From positions 3,286,001-3,350,000 of the forward strand of contig NZ_CP060402.1 in the NCBI RefSeq assembly GCF_015040615.1: a DNA stretch of 64,000 nt. The letters are read 5' to 3'. Below, piece after piece: positions 34,783 through 43,208 of the stretch (its first letter is position 1; every line of letters starts with the position of its first letter). The position numbers and the translations under genes are program-made. This DNA is from Microbacterium sp. YJN-G. Lineage in GTDB: Bacteria > Actinomycetota > Actinomycetes > Actinomycetales > Microbacteriaceae. Under the pieces are notes generated by a model. That model was given only the letters and a program-made list of their open reading frames with translations. It did no database searches and was not told where the DNA came from.

Positions 34783-35766
34783 TCAGCGCGATCCGTAGGC
34801 TTCCTCACCGAGTTCGGCAAGAATCCGGTTGAGATCTTGGATCGAGGCGAACTCGATCTTGACCTGGCCTTTTCGAGCACCGAGTGAGATCTGCACGCGC
34901 GTGTTGAGCCGGTCACCGAGCTTGCCCGAAACCTCGTCGAGGTAGGCGCGACGAGCACCGGGCTGCGGCTTCGCAGTCTTACCGGAGGTGACCGGCATCA
35001 TCTTCGCGGCGGCCTCAGTGGCTCGCACCGAGAGGTCCTCATTCACGACCTTGTCGGCGAGCTGCTGCATCCGCTCCGCGTCCTCGACCGAGAGGATCGC
35101 ACGGGCGTGACCGGCGGTGAGGACACCTGCCGCGACGCGCTGCTGCACGGGAACCGGCAGCCGCAGAAGGCGGATCGTGTTGCTGATCTGCGGACGCGAG
35201 CGACCGATCCGTGTGGCGAGTTCCTCCTGCGTGATGCCGAAGTCCTCGAGCAGCTGCTGGTAGGCCGATGCCTCTTCGAGCGGATTCAGCTCGGAACGGT
35301 GCAGGTTCTCCAGAAGCGCGTCGCGCAGCAAGTCCTCATCAGCCGTGTCGCGGACAATCGCCGGGATCTCTGTGAGACCGGCCTCACGTGCCGCCCGGGT
35401 ACGCCGCTCCCCCATGATGAGCTCGTAGTCGCCGTCGGCGTTCTTGCGGACGACGACGGGCTGCAGCACGCCGAACTCACGGACGCTGTGCACGAGTTCG
35501 GCGAGGTGATCCTCGTCGAAGTGGGTGCGCGGCTGACGGGGATTCGGGACGATCTGTTTCGGGTCGAGCTGAATGAGGTGGATGCCGGGCACTTCGGTGA
35601 GCTCCACAGCATCCTGCGCGTCACCCGTCTCGGGGGCGGCGGGGGTCACATCGGTCGTCTTGACCTTCGTGGCTCCGGGGAAGAACACGTCGACCGGACG
35701 CTCCGACTGATCCGTCGTCGGGATGAGTGCGCCGATTCCACGCCCGAGTCCAGTTCGCTTGGCCAT
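34783..35766 (-). CDS. parB: Chromosome partitioning protein ParB
   Basis: This 327-residue ParB binds parS and spreads as a CTP-dependent sliding clamp. N-terminal RGIGALIP (ParA-contact region), the CTP-binding box GERRTRA at 119-125, helix-turn-helix ITQEELATRIGRSRPQISNTIRLL (about 175-198), and a C-terminal dimer domain (GQVKIEFASIQDLNRILAEL) are present. It starts on the parA stop (TGATG). Six cognate sites lie within 3 kb upstream. Confidence 0.97.
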   Translation of the reverse strand: MAKRTGLGRGIGALIPTTDQSERPVDVFFPGATKVKTTDVTPAAPETGDAQDAVELTEVPGIHLIQLDPKQIVPNPRQPRTHFDEDHLAELVHSVREFGVLQPVVVRKNADGDYELIMGERRTRAAREAGLTEIPAIVRDTADEDLLRDALLENLHRSELNPLEEASAYQQLLEDFGITQEELATRIGRSRPQISNTIRLLRLPVPVQQRVAAGVLTAGHARAILSVEDAERMQQLADKVVNEDLSVRATEAAAKMMPVTSGKTAKPQPGARRAYLDEVSGKLGDRLNTRVQISLGARKGQVKIEFASIQDLNRILAELGEEAYGSR

Positions 35767-36698
35767 CAGTTCTCCTTCTTCTGCGCTGCCTGCGGCGCCC
35801 GACGGGCGATCTCGACGGCGGCTTCACGGTAGGCGATCGCTCCTGCGGATGATCCGTCGTAGGCGATCACGGTCTGTCCGAAGCTCGGTGCCTCTGAGAC
35901 GCGGACGGATCGTGGGATCACCGCGTCGAGGACCTGTTCGGGGAAATGCGAGCGAACCTCGTCTGCGACCTGCTGGGCGAGGCGCGTGCGCGCATCGAAC
36001 ATCGTGAGCAGGATCGTCGAGAGCCGGAGCTCCGGGTTGAGGTGTTTCTGGATCATCTGGATGCTGCCGAGCAGCTGGCTGAGGCCCTCGAGTGCGTAGT
36101 ACTCGCACTGGATGGGGATGAGAACCTCGGATGCCGCGGTGAAGGCGTTGATGGTGAGCAGCCCGAGCGATGGCGGGCAGTCGATGATGACCACGTCCAT
36201 CGGGTTGTCGGCGAGGTAGGTGTCCAAGGCGCGACGCAGCCGGAACTCGCGGGCGACCTGCGAGACCAGTTCGATCTCGGCACCGGCGAGGTGGATGGTG
36301 CTCGGAGCGCAGAAGAGATTGGGTGACTCGGGGCTCGGCTGGACGATGTCGCCGAAGGGGAACTCGTCGATGAGTACGTCATAGACGCTCGGGGTGTCCG
36401 CGGTATGCGTGACGTTGAGCGCTGTGGACGCGTTGCCCTGCGGGTCTAGGTCGATCACGAGGACCTTGGCACCGAGCTCAGCGAGGGCGGAGGCGAGGTT
36501 CACCGCGGTGGTCGTCTTGCCGACGCCACCTTTCTGGTTGGAGATGGTGAAGATCCGCGTGTCGCCAGAGAAAGAGACTTCGATGTCCCGAAGCGCCTTA
36601 CGACGAGTGGAGAGATCGGCGAGCTCCCGAGCAAGCGGGGTATCCATCCCGAAATCTTCGTTCGGCGATGCGTTGTCGGATGGTTTCACGTGAAACAT
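35766..36698 (-). CDS. parA: Chromosome partitioning ATPase ParA
   Basis: This is a 310-residue ParA/Soj ATPase: deviant Walker A KGGVGKTT at 56-63, VIDLDPQGNAS, and VVIIDCPPSLGLLT. It drives origin segregation with ParB. The first residues FHVK are encoded by a parS site that overlaps the start codon, so ParB binding there could repress the parAB operon. AAAGGAG precedes the ATG; TAGAGT about 30 bp upstream is a possible -10. Confidence 0.97.
   Translation of the reverse strand: MFHVKPSDNASPNEDFGMDTPLARELADLSTRRKALRDIEVSFSGDTRIFTISNQKGGVGKTTTAVNLASALAELGAKVLVIDLDPQGNASTALNVTHTADTPSVYDVLIDEFPFGDIVQPSPESPNLFCAPSTIHLAGAEIELVSQVAREFRLRRALDTYLADNPMDVVIIDCPPSLGLLTINAFTAASEVLIPIQCEYYALEGLSQLLGSIQMIQKHLNPELRLSTILLTMFDARTRLAQQVADEVRSHFPEQVLDAVIPRSVRVSEAPSFGQTVIAYDGSSAGAIAYREAAVEIARRAPQAAQKKEN
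36683..36696. other. parS site 1
   Basis: Perfect GTTTCACGTGAAAC overlapping the parA start codon. Confidence 0.97.
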
Positions 36699-36983
36699 CG
36701 ACTCCTTTCGGGACCGTCTACCACTCTAATCGCGCGCCCCGACATGACGAAACGCACCCCCTCTTCCCCGCTCACCGAGCGTGGTGAAGCCGGCATCCCC
36801 CGGTCATTGAGCGAGGCGAAGCCGAAACGAAATGCCCCCACGGCCCACGCACTCGTTTCGTCTCGCTCCGCCCGCTCAACGACCAACCGGTCATGAGCGA
36901 TGAGCGCAGCGAGGAGACGAAATGCCGCCCGACGCGCACCTTCGTTCGCGGTGGGCCCCAAGCTCCTCCCCCGGGTCCTAGAC

Positions 36984-36997
36984 GTTTCACGTGAAAC
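36984..36997. other. parS site 2
   Basis: Perfect 14-mer in the first unit of the 313-bp tandem duplication. Confidence 0.97.
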
Positions 36998-37139
36998 ACC
37001 GACATTCTGCGTTTCGTCTCGCTCCGCTCGCTCAACGACCGGAACAGCACCGGTCATTGAGCGAGGCGAAGCCGAGTCGAAATGACCCTCCGCCCCACTC
37101 TTCCGATCGACCAGCCATCCGCCGAACGAGAGCGGCGAG

Positions 37140-37153
37140 GTTTCACGTGAAAC
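37140..37153. other. parS site 3
   Basis: Perfect 14-mer in the unique spacer between the two duplicated blocks. Confidence 0.97.
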
Positions 37154-37296
37154 ACCGATGGTGCGAGGTTTCGTCTCGCTCCGCTCGCTCAACGACCAAC
37201 CGGTCATGAGCGATGAGCGCAGCGAGGAGACGAAATGCCGCCCGACGCGCACCTTCGTTCGCGGTGGGCCCCAAGCTCCTCCCCCGGGTCCTAGAC

Positions 37297-37310
37297 GTTT
37301 CACGTGAAAC
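37297..37310. other. parS site 4
   Basis: Perfect 14-mer in the second duplicated block, 313 bp from site 2. Confidence 0.97.
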
Positions 37311-37431
37311 ACCGACATTCTGCGTTTCGTCTCGCTCCGCTCGCTCAACGACCGGAACAGCGCCGGTCATTGAGCGAGGCGAAGCCGAGACGAAATGCCC
37401 CCACGCGGCGCACGCAAACTTGAAGCACCAC

Positions 37432-37734
37432 TCAACGACCAGGGGTGGCGCGGAGCTTGCGCTCGCGTGCACTCCACCCTTTGATCGCGTCGAAACCGCC
37501 CTCGATGAACGCGAGACGCTTCGCGTGGCTCCACCCCTGGATCCGCTTCTCCAGCCCGAAGGCCTCATCGATCCGTTCGAACTCGTCGAACCACACCAGC
37601 TCCACCGGCAGCCGGCACGAGGTGTAGTTGCTGCCGAGCCCCTGAGCATGAGTCTCAAGGCGTCGGTGCAGGTCGCGTGTGCTGCCCACGTAGAAGGTTC
37701 CGTCGGAGCAGCGGAGGATGTAGACGTAGCCCAT
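37432..37734 (-). CDS. GIY-YIG nuclease family protein
   Basis: This 100-residue single-domain protein of the UPF0213 (YhbQ-like) group has YVYILRCSDGTFYVGSTRDLHRRL (GIY-YIG core at 3-14, with the catalytic Arg following) and EAFGLEKRIQGWSHAKRLAFI. Members are small DNA endonucleases with poorly defined roles. The start at 37734 is supported by homology and by TACCGT (37741-37746, minus strand) 6 bp upstream, a leaderless layout. It lies between parA and rsmG inside the parS region; the family is often seen as a mobile or accessory insertion. Confidence 0.88.
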   Translation of the reverse strand: MGYVYILRCSDGTFYVGSTRDLHRRLETHAQGLGSNYTSCRLPVELVWFDEFERIDEAFGLEKRIQGWSHAKRLAFIEGGFDAIKGWSARERKLRATPGR

Positions 37735-37793
37735 GCGAGGACGGTAGCTCGATCGTGTACGCCCATACCCCGCGCGGGGCGGCTGCTGTGGAT

Positions 37794-37807
37794 GTTTCAC
37801 GTGAAAC
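37794..37807. other. parS site 5
   Basis: Perfect site flanked by T and A, matching the 16-bp consensus. It lies between the GIY-YIG gene and rsmG. Confidence 0.97.
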
Positions 37808-37849
37808 AGCGAGATGTGCAGGGAGATACACCTACCCCCTCGCATCCAC

Positions 37850-37881
37850 GTTTCGTCTCGCTTCGCTCGCTCAACGACCGG
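37850..37881. repeat. TTTCGTCTCGCT repeat overlapping the rsmG stop
   Basis: The repeat GTTTCGTCTCGCTTCGCTCG, followed by CTCAACGACCGG, spans the last codons and stop of rsmG. The TGA inside the repeat (GGTCGTTGAGCGAG on the minus strand) is the stop codon. Further copies at 38560-38590 and 38616-38647 lie upstream of rsmG. Confidence 0.9.
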
Positions 37882-38515
37882 CGGGGTCACAGGCGCGGAC
37901 GCGGGCGCGGAAGACCCGGGTCGTGTCGGCGAGGACGTTCTCGCCGAGCACCTCGACCGAGACCTCGGTCACCTCGTGCTTGCGCAGCACCTTCTGCGCC
38001 GCTTCGATCTCGGCGGGCACGTTATGACCCTTGAGGAAGACCAGTTCCCCGCCATCCTTCACCAGCGGAGCGGTGATCGGGATCAGAGTCCGCAGTGCAC
38101 TCACAGCTCGTGCCGTCACCACATCGAACTCCAGGCCCACGTCCTCGGCGCGAGCGCGCATGATCGCGACATTGTCCAGACCGAGAGCATCCTTCTGCTC
38201 GGTCAGCCACGTCACGCGACGCTCCATCGGCTCGACGAGAGTCCACTGCACATCGGGCCGTGCGATCGCGAGAACCAATCCGGGAAGGCCAGCACCTGAG
38301 CCGATGTCGGCAACCGAGCCATGAAACAGAGGAGCCACGATCGCGGAGTTCAGGATGTGGCGCGTCCACAGACGAGGAAGCTCGAGCGGCCCGATCAGGC
38401 CACGCAACTCTCCCCCGGCAGCGAGGGCCGCGGTGAACCGGCGTGCAAGGTCGATGCGGTCACCGAAGAGCTCCGCCGCAGCGGCGGGCTCTGATTCGAC
38501 GATCGCGTCGGACAT
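37871..38515 (-). CDS. rsmG: 16S rRNA (guanine-527-N7) methyltransferase RsmG
   Basis: This is a 214-residue GidB/RsmG enzyme: PRLWTRHILNSAIVAPL and SAM motif DIGSGAGLPG at 70-79, then LVEPMERRVTWL and TARAVSAL. It methylates G527 of 16S rRNA; loss causes low-level streptomycin resistance. The start at 38515 has GGAG upstream. A longer frame to 38584 is only the translation of a dispersed repeat. The C-terminal codons and stop also lie in a repeat copy. Confidence 0.95.
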   Translation of the reverse strand: MSDAIVESEPAAAAELFGDRIDLARRFTAALAAGGELRGLIGPLELPRLWTRHILNSAIVAPLFHGSVADIGSGAGLPGLVLAIARPDVQWTLVEPMERRVTWLTEQKDALGLDNVAIMRARAEDVGLEFDVVTARAVSALRTLIPITAPLVKDGGELVFLKGHNVPAEIEAAQKVLRKHEVTEVSVEVLGENVLADTTRVFRARVRACDPAGR

Positions 38516-38559
38516 GTGGGGCTCCGGGGGTTCTGAAGAGTGGGTGGGTTGCGGTGGAC

Positions 38560-38647
38560 GTTTCGTCTCGCTTCGCTCGCTCAACGACCGAGACTACTCG
38601 ACCTGCTCGAAGGGCGTTTCGTCTCGCTTCGCTCGCTCAACGACCGG
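38560..38647. repeat. Two more TTTCGTCTCGCTTCGC repeats upstream of rsmG
   Basis: Direct copies at 38560-38590 and 38616-38647, the second ending 3 bp before parS site 6. They fill most of the jag-rsmG gap. Confidence 0.88.
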
Positions 38648-38649
38648 GC

Positions 38650-38663
38650 GTTTCACGTGAAAC
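38650..38663. other. parS site 6
   Basis: Perfect 14-mer directly after the jag stop codon, next to a TTTCGTCTCGCTTCGC repeat. It is the site closest to oriC. Confidence 0.97.
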
Positions 38664-38664
38664 A

Positions 38665-39159
38665 TCAGTGGCGGGAGATCACCGTGTGGCGATCAGCACC
38701 GTCGCCATAGGACTCCGAGACGAGGCCTCGCTCAGAGACGATGTCGTGCACCAGCTTGCGCTCGTAGCTGGACATCGCGGGCAGCGAGGCCTGGCCTGCT
38801 CCCCCATCGAGCTTTGCGACGGCGGCATCCACCAGTGCCTCGAGCTGGCGGCGACGTGTGTCGCGCGAACCGCCGATGTCGAGGATCAGGCGCGAGAACG
38901 CTCCGGTCTGATTCTGCACGGCCAGACGCGTCAGCTCCTGAAGAGCCTGAACGGTCTCGGGGGCAGACAGCACCGGCAGCGAACCACCGTCCGCCTCGAC
39001 CGAGACATAGGCGCGCCCCTGACGGACGTCGAGATTGAGGTCGCCGTCGATGTCGGCGATGTCGAGCAGCTCCTCGAGGAAGTCGGCGGCGAAGTCGCCC
39101 TCCTTCTCGAGCTCTTCGACCGTCGCGTCTGCCGACTCCTTCAGTTCCTCAATGGCCAT
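38665..39159 (-). CDS. RNA-binding protein Jag/KhpB (KH and R3H domains)
   Basis: This 164-residue protein of the Jag/KhpB group has a middle KH-like part (DLNLDVRQGRAYVSVEADGG) and a C-terminal R3H domain (RRQLEALVDAAVAKL, MSSYERKLVHDIVSERGLVSESYGDGADRH). It binds RNA and, in firmicutes, controls cell elongation. It starts on the yidC stop (TGATG), the standard arrangement. parS site 6 follows its stop directly. Confidence 0.92.
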   Translation of the reverse strand: MAIEELKESADATVEELEKEGDFAADFLEELLDIADIDGDLNLDVRQGRAYVSVEADGGSLPVLSAPETVQALQELTRLAVQNQTGAFSRLILDIGGSRDTRRRQLEALVDAAVAKLDGGAGQASLPAMSSYERKLVHDIVSERGLVSESYGDGADRHTVISRH

Positions 39160-40226
39160 CAGTTGGACCCCTTCTTCTTCGCGCGCTTCTTGCTCATCGG
39201 CTGCTCTCGCTTCGGGATCTCAGCCTTGGCACGCTCCACCTCTTCGAGCTTGCGCTGCTGCTCCGCCTCGTACACAGCCATCGGAACGACCTTGCCCTCG
39301 GCGTTGATCGCCTTGCCCTTGCGAGCCAGACGCTCCTCGCGAGCTCGCGCGGCCTCAGAGCCGGGCGTCGGCATCTCGCGGATGACCATGAACTGCTGGC
39401 CCATGGTCCACAGGTTCGAGACGAACCAGTAGATAACCACACCGAGCGGGAAGAAGACACCCGAGAAGATGAAGCCCAGCGGCAGCACGTAGAGCATGAT
39501 CTTCTGCATCTGGTACGCCTGGCCGGTCTTGGCCTCGGGCGACAGGTTCTTCGAGATGATCTGCAGCTGGGTGAAGAACTGCGACACGATCATGAGCACC
39601 ACGAGCGTGGCGATGATCACGATCGCGAGGGTGTTCTGGTCCTCCCACGCGACGCTCAGCGTCTCGTGAAGGGAGACGCTGCCGAACAGGCGCGCGTCGT
39701 AGAACTGCTGGGTGAGCTCGTTGCTCAGCATCCCGACACCGCTGAACGACGGGTTGTCGCGGATCTTCTGCACGTCGACCAGCACGCTGTACAGCGAGAA
39801 GAAGATCGGCATCTGCACCAGCAGCGGAAGGCAGCTCGACATCGGCGTCGTGCCGTGCTTCTTGTACAGCGCCATCGTCTCGCGGCTCATCGCCTCACGA
39901 GAGAGCTGGTCTCGCTTGCCCTTGTACTTCTCCTGAACTTTTCGCAGTTCAGGAGCGATTTCCATCATCTTCCGCTGACTCTTGATCTGCTTCACGAACA
40001 GCGGGAAGACCGCGGCACGGACGACGATCACCAGACCGACGATCGCGAGCACCCAGGTCACACCCTCGGCCGCCGGCAGGCCGACGACCGTCAGCAGCCA
40101 GTGCCAGGCGACGAGGATCAGCTCGACCATCCACTTCAGCGGCCAGAGGATCATGCCGAACAGATCGAAACCGCCGCCGGATGCCGGCTGGCTGGTCGAG
40201 CTTGCGAGCAGAAGGTCAAGACCCAC
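39159..40226 (-). CDS. yidC: Membrane protein insertase YidC
   Basis: This is a 355-residue YidC/Oxa1 insertase of the short Gram-positive type: about five membrane helices, a cytoplasmic hairpin with KYKGKRDQLSREAMSRETMALYKKHGTTP, and a basic C-tail (KREQPMSKKRAKKKG) that contacts ribosomes. It inserts membrane proteins alone or with SecYEG. The start is GTG with AAAGGA upstream. It is 4 bp after yidD in the rpmH-rnpA-yidD-yidC-jag run. Confidence 0.96.
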   Translation of the reverse strand: MGLDLLLASSTSQPASGGGFDLFGMILWPLKWMVELILVAWHWLLTVVGLPAAEGVTWVLAIVGLVIVVRAAVFPLFVKQIKSQRKMMEIAPELRKVQEKYKGKRDQLSREAMSRETMALYKKHGTTPMSSCLPLLVQMPIFFSLYSVLVDVQKIRDNPSFSGVGMLSNELTQQFYDARLFGSVSLHETLSVAWEDQNTLAIVIIATLVVLMIVSQFFTQLQIISKNLSPEAKTGQAYQMQKIMLYVLPLGFIFSGVFFPLGVVIYWFVSNLWTMGQQFMVIREMPTPGSEAARAREERLARKGKAINAEGKVVPMAVYEAEQQRKLEEVERAKAEIPKREQPMSKKRAKKKGSN

Positions 40227-40229
40227 TGT

Positions 40230-40580
40230 TCAGTCCTTTCGAGCGGGTACGACGAACCCGCGAGGAGTCAGGTCGTATCGGAAGTGAGCGTGGGGACGGA
40301 CGTCGTCGACGCCGCCCTTGCTCCACGGATTGCACCGCAGGATGCGCCACGCCGAGAGCACCGCTCCCCACACAGCGCCATGCTGCTGAACCGCACCTAC
40401 AGCGTAAGCCGAGCAGGACGGGTAATACCTGCACACGTCTCCGTACAGCGGGGAGACGACGGCGCGGTAGACGACCAGCAAGGCGAGGACGGCATTTCGC
40501 GGCAGGACAAGGATGCTGCGCAGCAGATCCGCGGCATGGAACTTCGCGGTGCCGAAGGCATAGGACGGGAGCGCGCTCAT
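40230..40580 (-). CDS. yidD: Membrane protein insertion factor YidD
   Basis: This 116-residue YidD has an amphipathic N-terminal part and the core YRAVVSPLYGDVCRYYPSCSAYAVGAVQQHG with three Cys, then RILRCNPWSKGGVDDV. It assists YidC-dependent insertion. The ATG overlaps the rnpA stop (ATGA). Confidence 0.95.
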   Translation of the reverse strand: MSALPSYAFGTAKFHAADLLRSILVLPRNAVLALLVVYRAVVSPLYGDVCRYYPSCSAYAVGAVQQHGAVWGAVLSAWRILRCNPWSKGGVDDVRPHAHFRYDLTPRGFVVPARKD

Positions 40581-40924
40581 GCCGGCACCGGGCCGACGAG
40601 ACGGCTGATGCAGCGGGCCACGTCGGAGCGGAGCGCGGCGAAGTCGGCGTCGGCGGATGCCGGAAGGGCACGGATGACGACATCCGTGCCCTCGGGAACC
40701 GCCTCGAGGAATTCCGCGCACACCGCTTTCAGACGGCGGCGAACGGTGTTCCGAACCACGGCGGTTCCAACCTGCTTGCTGATGATGAACCCGAACCGCG
40801 GCGCACCCTCCCGTGCTGTGGGCAGCACGGAGGTGATCAGCCGCGGACCGCCGCATCGCGTGCCGCGCCGAACCACCTGGCGGTAATCGACACCGCGGGT
40901 CAGACGATTCGGCCGGGCGAGCAC
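40577..40924 (-). CDS. rnpA: Ribonuclease P protein component
   Basis: This is a 115-residue basic RnpA. VLARPNRLTRGVDYRQVVRRG at the start and FIISKQVGTAVVRNTVRRRLKAV (the RNR-type RNA-binding motif) are typical. It binds the RNase P RNA to mature tRNA 5' ends. The GTG start at 40924 is chosen because the family begins at MLARxNRL; a longer frame adds a low-complexity tail. It begins 19 bp after rpmH. Confidence 0.93.
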   Translation of the reverse strand: MLARPNRLTRGVDYRQVVRRGTRCGGPRLITSVLPTAREGAPRFGFIISKQVGTAVVRNTVRRRLKAVCAEFLEAVPEGTDVVIRALPASADADFAALRSDVARCISRLVGPVPA

Positions 40925-40943
40925 GGCGGGTCCGGGCGAAGGC

Positions 40944-41081
40944 TTACGCCGAGAGCTCGCTGCGGCCCTTCGCGCGGCGGGCCGAGAGGATGGCACGGCC
41001 GGCGCGGGTGCGCATGCGGGCGCGGAAGCCGTGCTTCTTGGCGCGACGACGGTTGTTGGGCTGGAAAGTGCGCTTGCTCAT
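40944..41081 (-). CDS. rpmH: Large ribosomal subunit protein bL34
   Basis: This is a 45-residue, strongly basic protein beginning [20 protein letters not shown] and ending RSELSA, a complete bL34. The TAA stop is at 40944-40946. CGGAG lies 7 bp upstream of the ATG. It is the first gene of the minus-strand run next to dnaA, as in nearly all bacteria. Confidence 0.96.
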   Translation of the reverse strand: MSKRTFQPNNRRRAKKHGFRARMRTRAGRAILSARRAKGRSELSA

Positions 41082-41240
41082 GGAATCACTCCGGGAATGG
41101 TGTCACCGGGGTTCTTTCATCCGGAGACAGGGGGTTCTGCCGTTAGGCATAAGTCAACCGATTAAGGGTACGACTCGCCGGGGCGCAGGGCAAATCGACC
41201 GGTGGATGCCGCGATGCCGTCCACCGGTTGCGCACACCCA

Positions 41241-41350
41241 TTATCCACATCTGTGGAGATCGGGCCGGCACACGACACACCCGCGTGTTTCCGGGGGCGG
41301 CTTGCTGTTCACGCACGCGATGACTACCGTGGCATCCGATGTTATCCACA
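41241..41350. promoter_or_regulatory. dnaA promoter region with two DnaA boxes
   Basis: The 319-bp rpmH-dnaA gap has no gene. It holds TTATCCACA at 41241-41249 and 41342-41350, and a promoter TTGCTG (41302-41307), 17 bp, TACCGT (41325-41330). The second box starts about 12 bp after the -10, around the expected transcript start, so DnaA would repress its own gene. The rpmH promoter must lie on the other strand near 41150. Confidence 0.75.
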
Positions 41351-41400
41351 GGTGGAGATCCCGATTCGCGGGACCTCTCCACAACTTCGCCCGGAGCGCC

Positions 41401-42792
41401 ATGACCTCTGCAGCCCAGCCCGACGTGCCGATCTGGTCGACCCTGCTGGAGCACCTCTCAGAGGATGAGCGCGTCTCGCCCCAGCTGCACGGCTTTCTCA
41501 GCCTGGTCGTGCCGGCAGGTGTCATGGCCGGGGTGCTCTACCTCGACGTGCCGAACGACCTCACCGCCGCGCAGATCAACAAGCGCCTGCGCCTTCCGCT
41601 GATGGAGGCCCTTTCGGTGATCGGTGACGAGGTGACCTCGTACCGCACGGTCGTGAACCACGAGCTCGCCGACCAGCCGACCGCGCCGATCGCCGTCCCC
41701 GACTTCTCCACTCCCGAGCCCGTCCGTCTCGAGACCGCGATCGAGCCACCGGCGGTGCTGCGTCACGAGTCGCGCCTGAACCCGAAGTACACCTTCGACA
41801 ACTTCGTCATCGGCCAGTCGAACCGGTTCGCGCACGCCGCGGCGGTCGCGGTCGCCGAGGCGCCGGCGAAGGCCTACAACCCGCTGTTCATCTACGGCGA
41901 CTCGGGACTGGGCAAGACCCACCTGCTGCACGCCATCGGCGACTACGCGCAGTCGCTCTACGCCGGGGTCAAGGTGCGGTACGTCTCCAGCGAGGAATTC
42001 ACGAACGATTTCATCAACTCGATCGCCAACAACCGCGGCGCCGCCTTCCAGAGCCGGTACCGCGAGGTCGACATCCTGATGATCGACGACATCCAGTTCC
42101 TGCAGGGTCGTGCCGAGACCCAGGAGGCGTTCTTCCACACCTTCAACCAGCTGCACGATCACAACAAGCAGGTGGTCATCACCAGCGATGTCGCCCCGAA
42201 GCTGCTCACCGGTTTCGAGGACCGCATGCGCAGCCGCTTCGAGTGGGGTCTGATCACCGACGTGCAGGCCCCAGACCTCGAGACGCGCATCGCGATCCTG
42301 CGCAAGAAGGCGCAGAGCGAATCACTGCACATCCCCGACGAGGTGCTCGAGTACATCGCCACCGTGGTGTCGTCGAACATCCGCGAACTCGAGGGCGCTC
42401 TCATCCGGGTCTCGGCGTTCGCCAGCCTGAACCGCTCCTCGCTCGACATCTCGCTCGCCCAGACCGTGCTGCGCGACATCGTCGACACCACCGAGGACAA
42501 CATCATCTCGCCGACCGACATCATCACGTCGACGGCCGCCTACTTCAAGCTCACCGTCGACGACCTCTACGGTTCGAGCCGTTCGCAGCAGATCGCCATC
42601 GCCCGGCAGATCGCCATGTACCTGTGCCGGGAGCGCACGAGCCTGTCGCTTCCGAAGATCGGGCAGCTGTTCGGCAACCGCGATCACACCACGGTGATGT
42701 ACGCCTGCAAGAAGATCAGCGAGCTCATGAAGGAGCGTCGATCGATCTACAACCAGGTGCAGGAGATCACCACGCAGATCAGCCGACGCTGA
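41401..42792 (+). CDS. dnaA: Chromosomal replication initiator DnaA
   Basis: This 463-residue DnaA starts at the ATG at 41401 (GGAG just upstream). Domain I is at about 1-85 (IWSTLLEHLSEDERVSPQLHGFL), followed by a short domain II, AAA+ domain III with Walker A GDSGLGKTH at 166-174 and Walker B MIDDIQF at 228-233, and DNA-binding domain IV with GNRDHTTVMYACKKI near 425-440. It opens oriC by binding TTATCCACA boxes. The frame is open further upstream but has no homology there. Confidence 0.97.
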   Translation: MTSAAQPDVPIWSTLLEHLSEDERVSPQLHGFLSLVVPAGVMAGVLYLDVPNDLTAAQINKRLRLPLMEALSVIGDEVTSYRTVVNHELADQPTAPIAVPDFSTPEPVRLETAIEPPAVLRHESRLNPKYTFDNFVIGQSNRFAHAAAVAVAEAPAKAYNPLFIYGDSGLGKTHLLHAIGDYAQSLYAGVKVRYVSSEEFTNDFINSIANNRGAAFQSRYREVDILMIDDIQFLQGRAETQEAFFHTFNQLHDHNKQVVITSDVAPKLLTGFEDRMRSRFEWGLITDVQAPDLETRIAILRKKAQSESLHIPDEVLEYIATVVSSNIRELEGALIRVSAFASLNRSSLDISLAQTVLRDIVDTTEDNIISPTDIITSTAAYFKLTVDDLYGSSRSQQIAIARQIAMYLCRERTSLSLPKIGQLFGNRDHTTVMYACKKISELMKERRSIYNQVQEITTQISRR

Positions 42793-43208
42793 CACGGCGC
42801 GTCGCCTGCGACGACGCCGATCGGCGGGGTTTTCCGCATGGGTTGTGGATAACTTGTGGAAACAGGACCGAGCGGATGCCGTCCGGCCGGTCACCCTGTG
42901 GATAACGTCGAGGGCCGATTTCGGACCCGATGCCCTCCACAGCCCCGGATTCCTCAGGGCATCCACATGTCACACGCCTGTAGTTTCCTACTCTCCGCTG
43001 ATATCCACCGGGTTATCCACAGTATCCACAGTTGTTAACACCGTTAAGAGATCAATCTCATCCAGGGGTCATCCGATCACCAGACGAATGTGGACGGAAC
43101 CCGGAATGACAAAGATCCGGGGGTAGCGGGGCCTTCGCCCGGTACGACTAGCATGGGATGGCCCGCAGTGGACCACTGCGCTGGGTGAGGTACAACGAGG
43201 GAGCGCCC
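42793..43208. other. Replication origin oriC (dnaA-dnaN gap)
   Basis: The 416-bp gap has perfect DnaA boxes TTATCCACA at 43013-43021 and inverted at 42844-42852 and 42897-42905, and near matches GTATCCACA (43022-43030) and GCATCCACA (42959-42967). A relatively AT-rich stretch, GTTGTTAACACCGTTAAGAG near 43031-43050, is a candidate unwinding element. Position and content match actinobacterial oriC. No gene is visible. Confidence 0.9.

Larger units (their letters stand above)
36780..37400. repeat. 313-bp tandem duplication carrying parS, no gene
   Basis: Blocks 36855-37081 and 37168-37394 are nearly identical (only a few substitutions seen) and start 313 bp apart. Each holds one parS site, a TTTCGTCTCGCTCCGC repeat in direct orientation and inverted partners starting CCGGTCATTGAGCGAGGCGA. 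A further inverted copy lies at 36800-36833. The 733-bp gap between parA and the GIY-YIG gene contains no convincing gene. It is a centromere region built from repeats. Confidence 0.9.

Noticed and set aside
36780-37400. Insertion sequence or MITE as cause of the parS-region duplication
   Set aside because: No transposase, clear terminal inverted repeats or target-site duplications were found. A simple tandem duplication of repeat-rich DNA explains the 313-bp period.
40990-41400. N-terminal extension of DnaA
   Set aside because: The frame is open upstream, but it crosses rpmH, the dnaA promoter and DnaA boxes, and has no homology. Family alignment starts at 41401.
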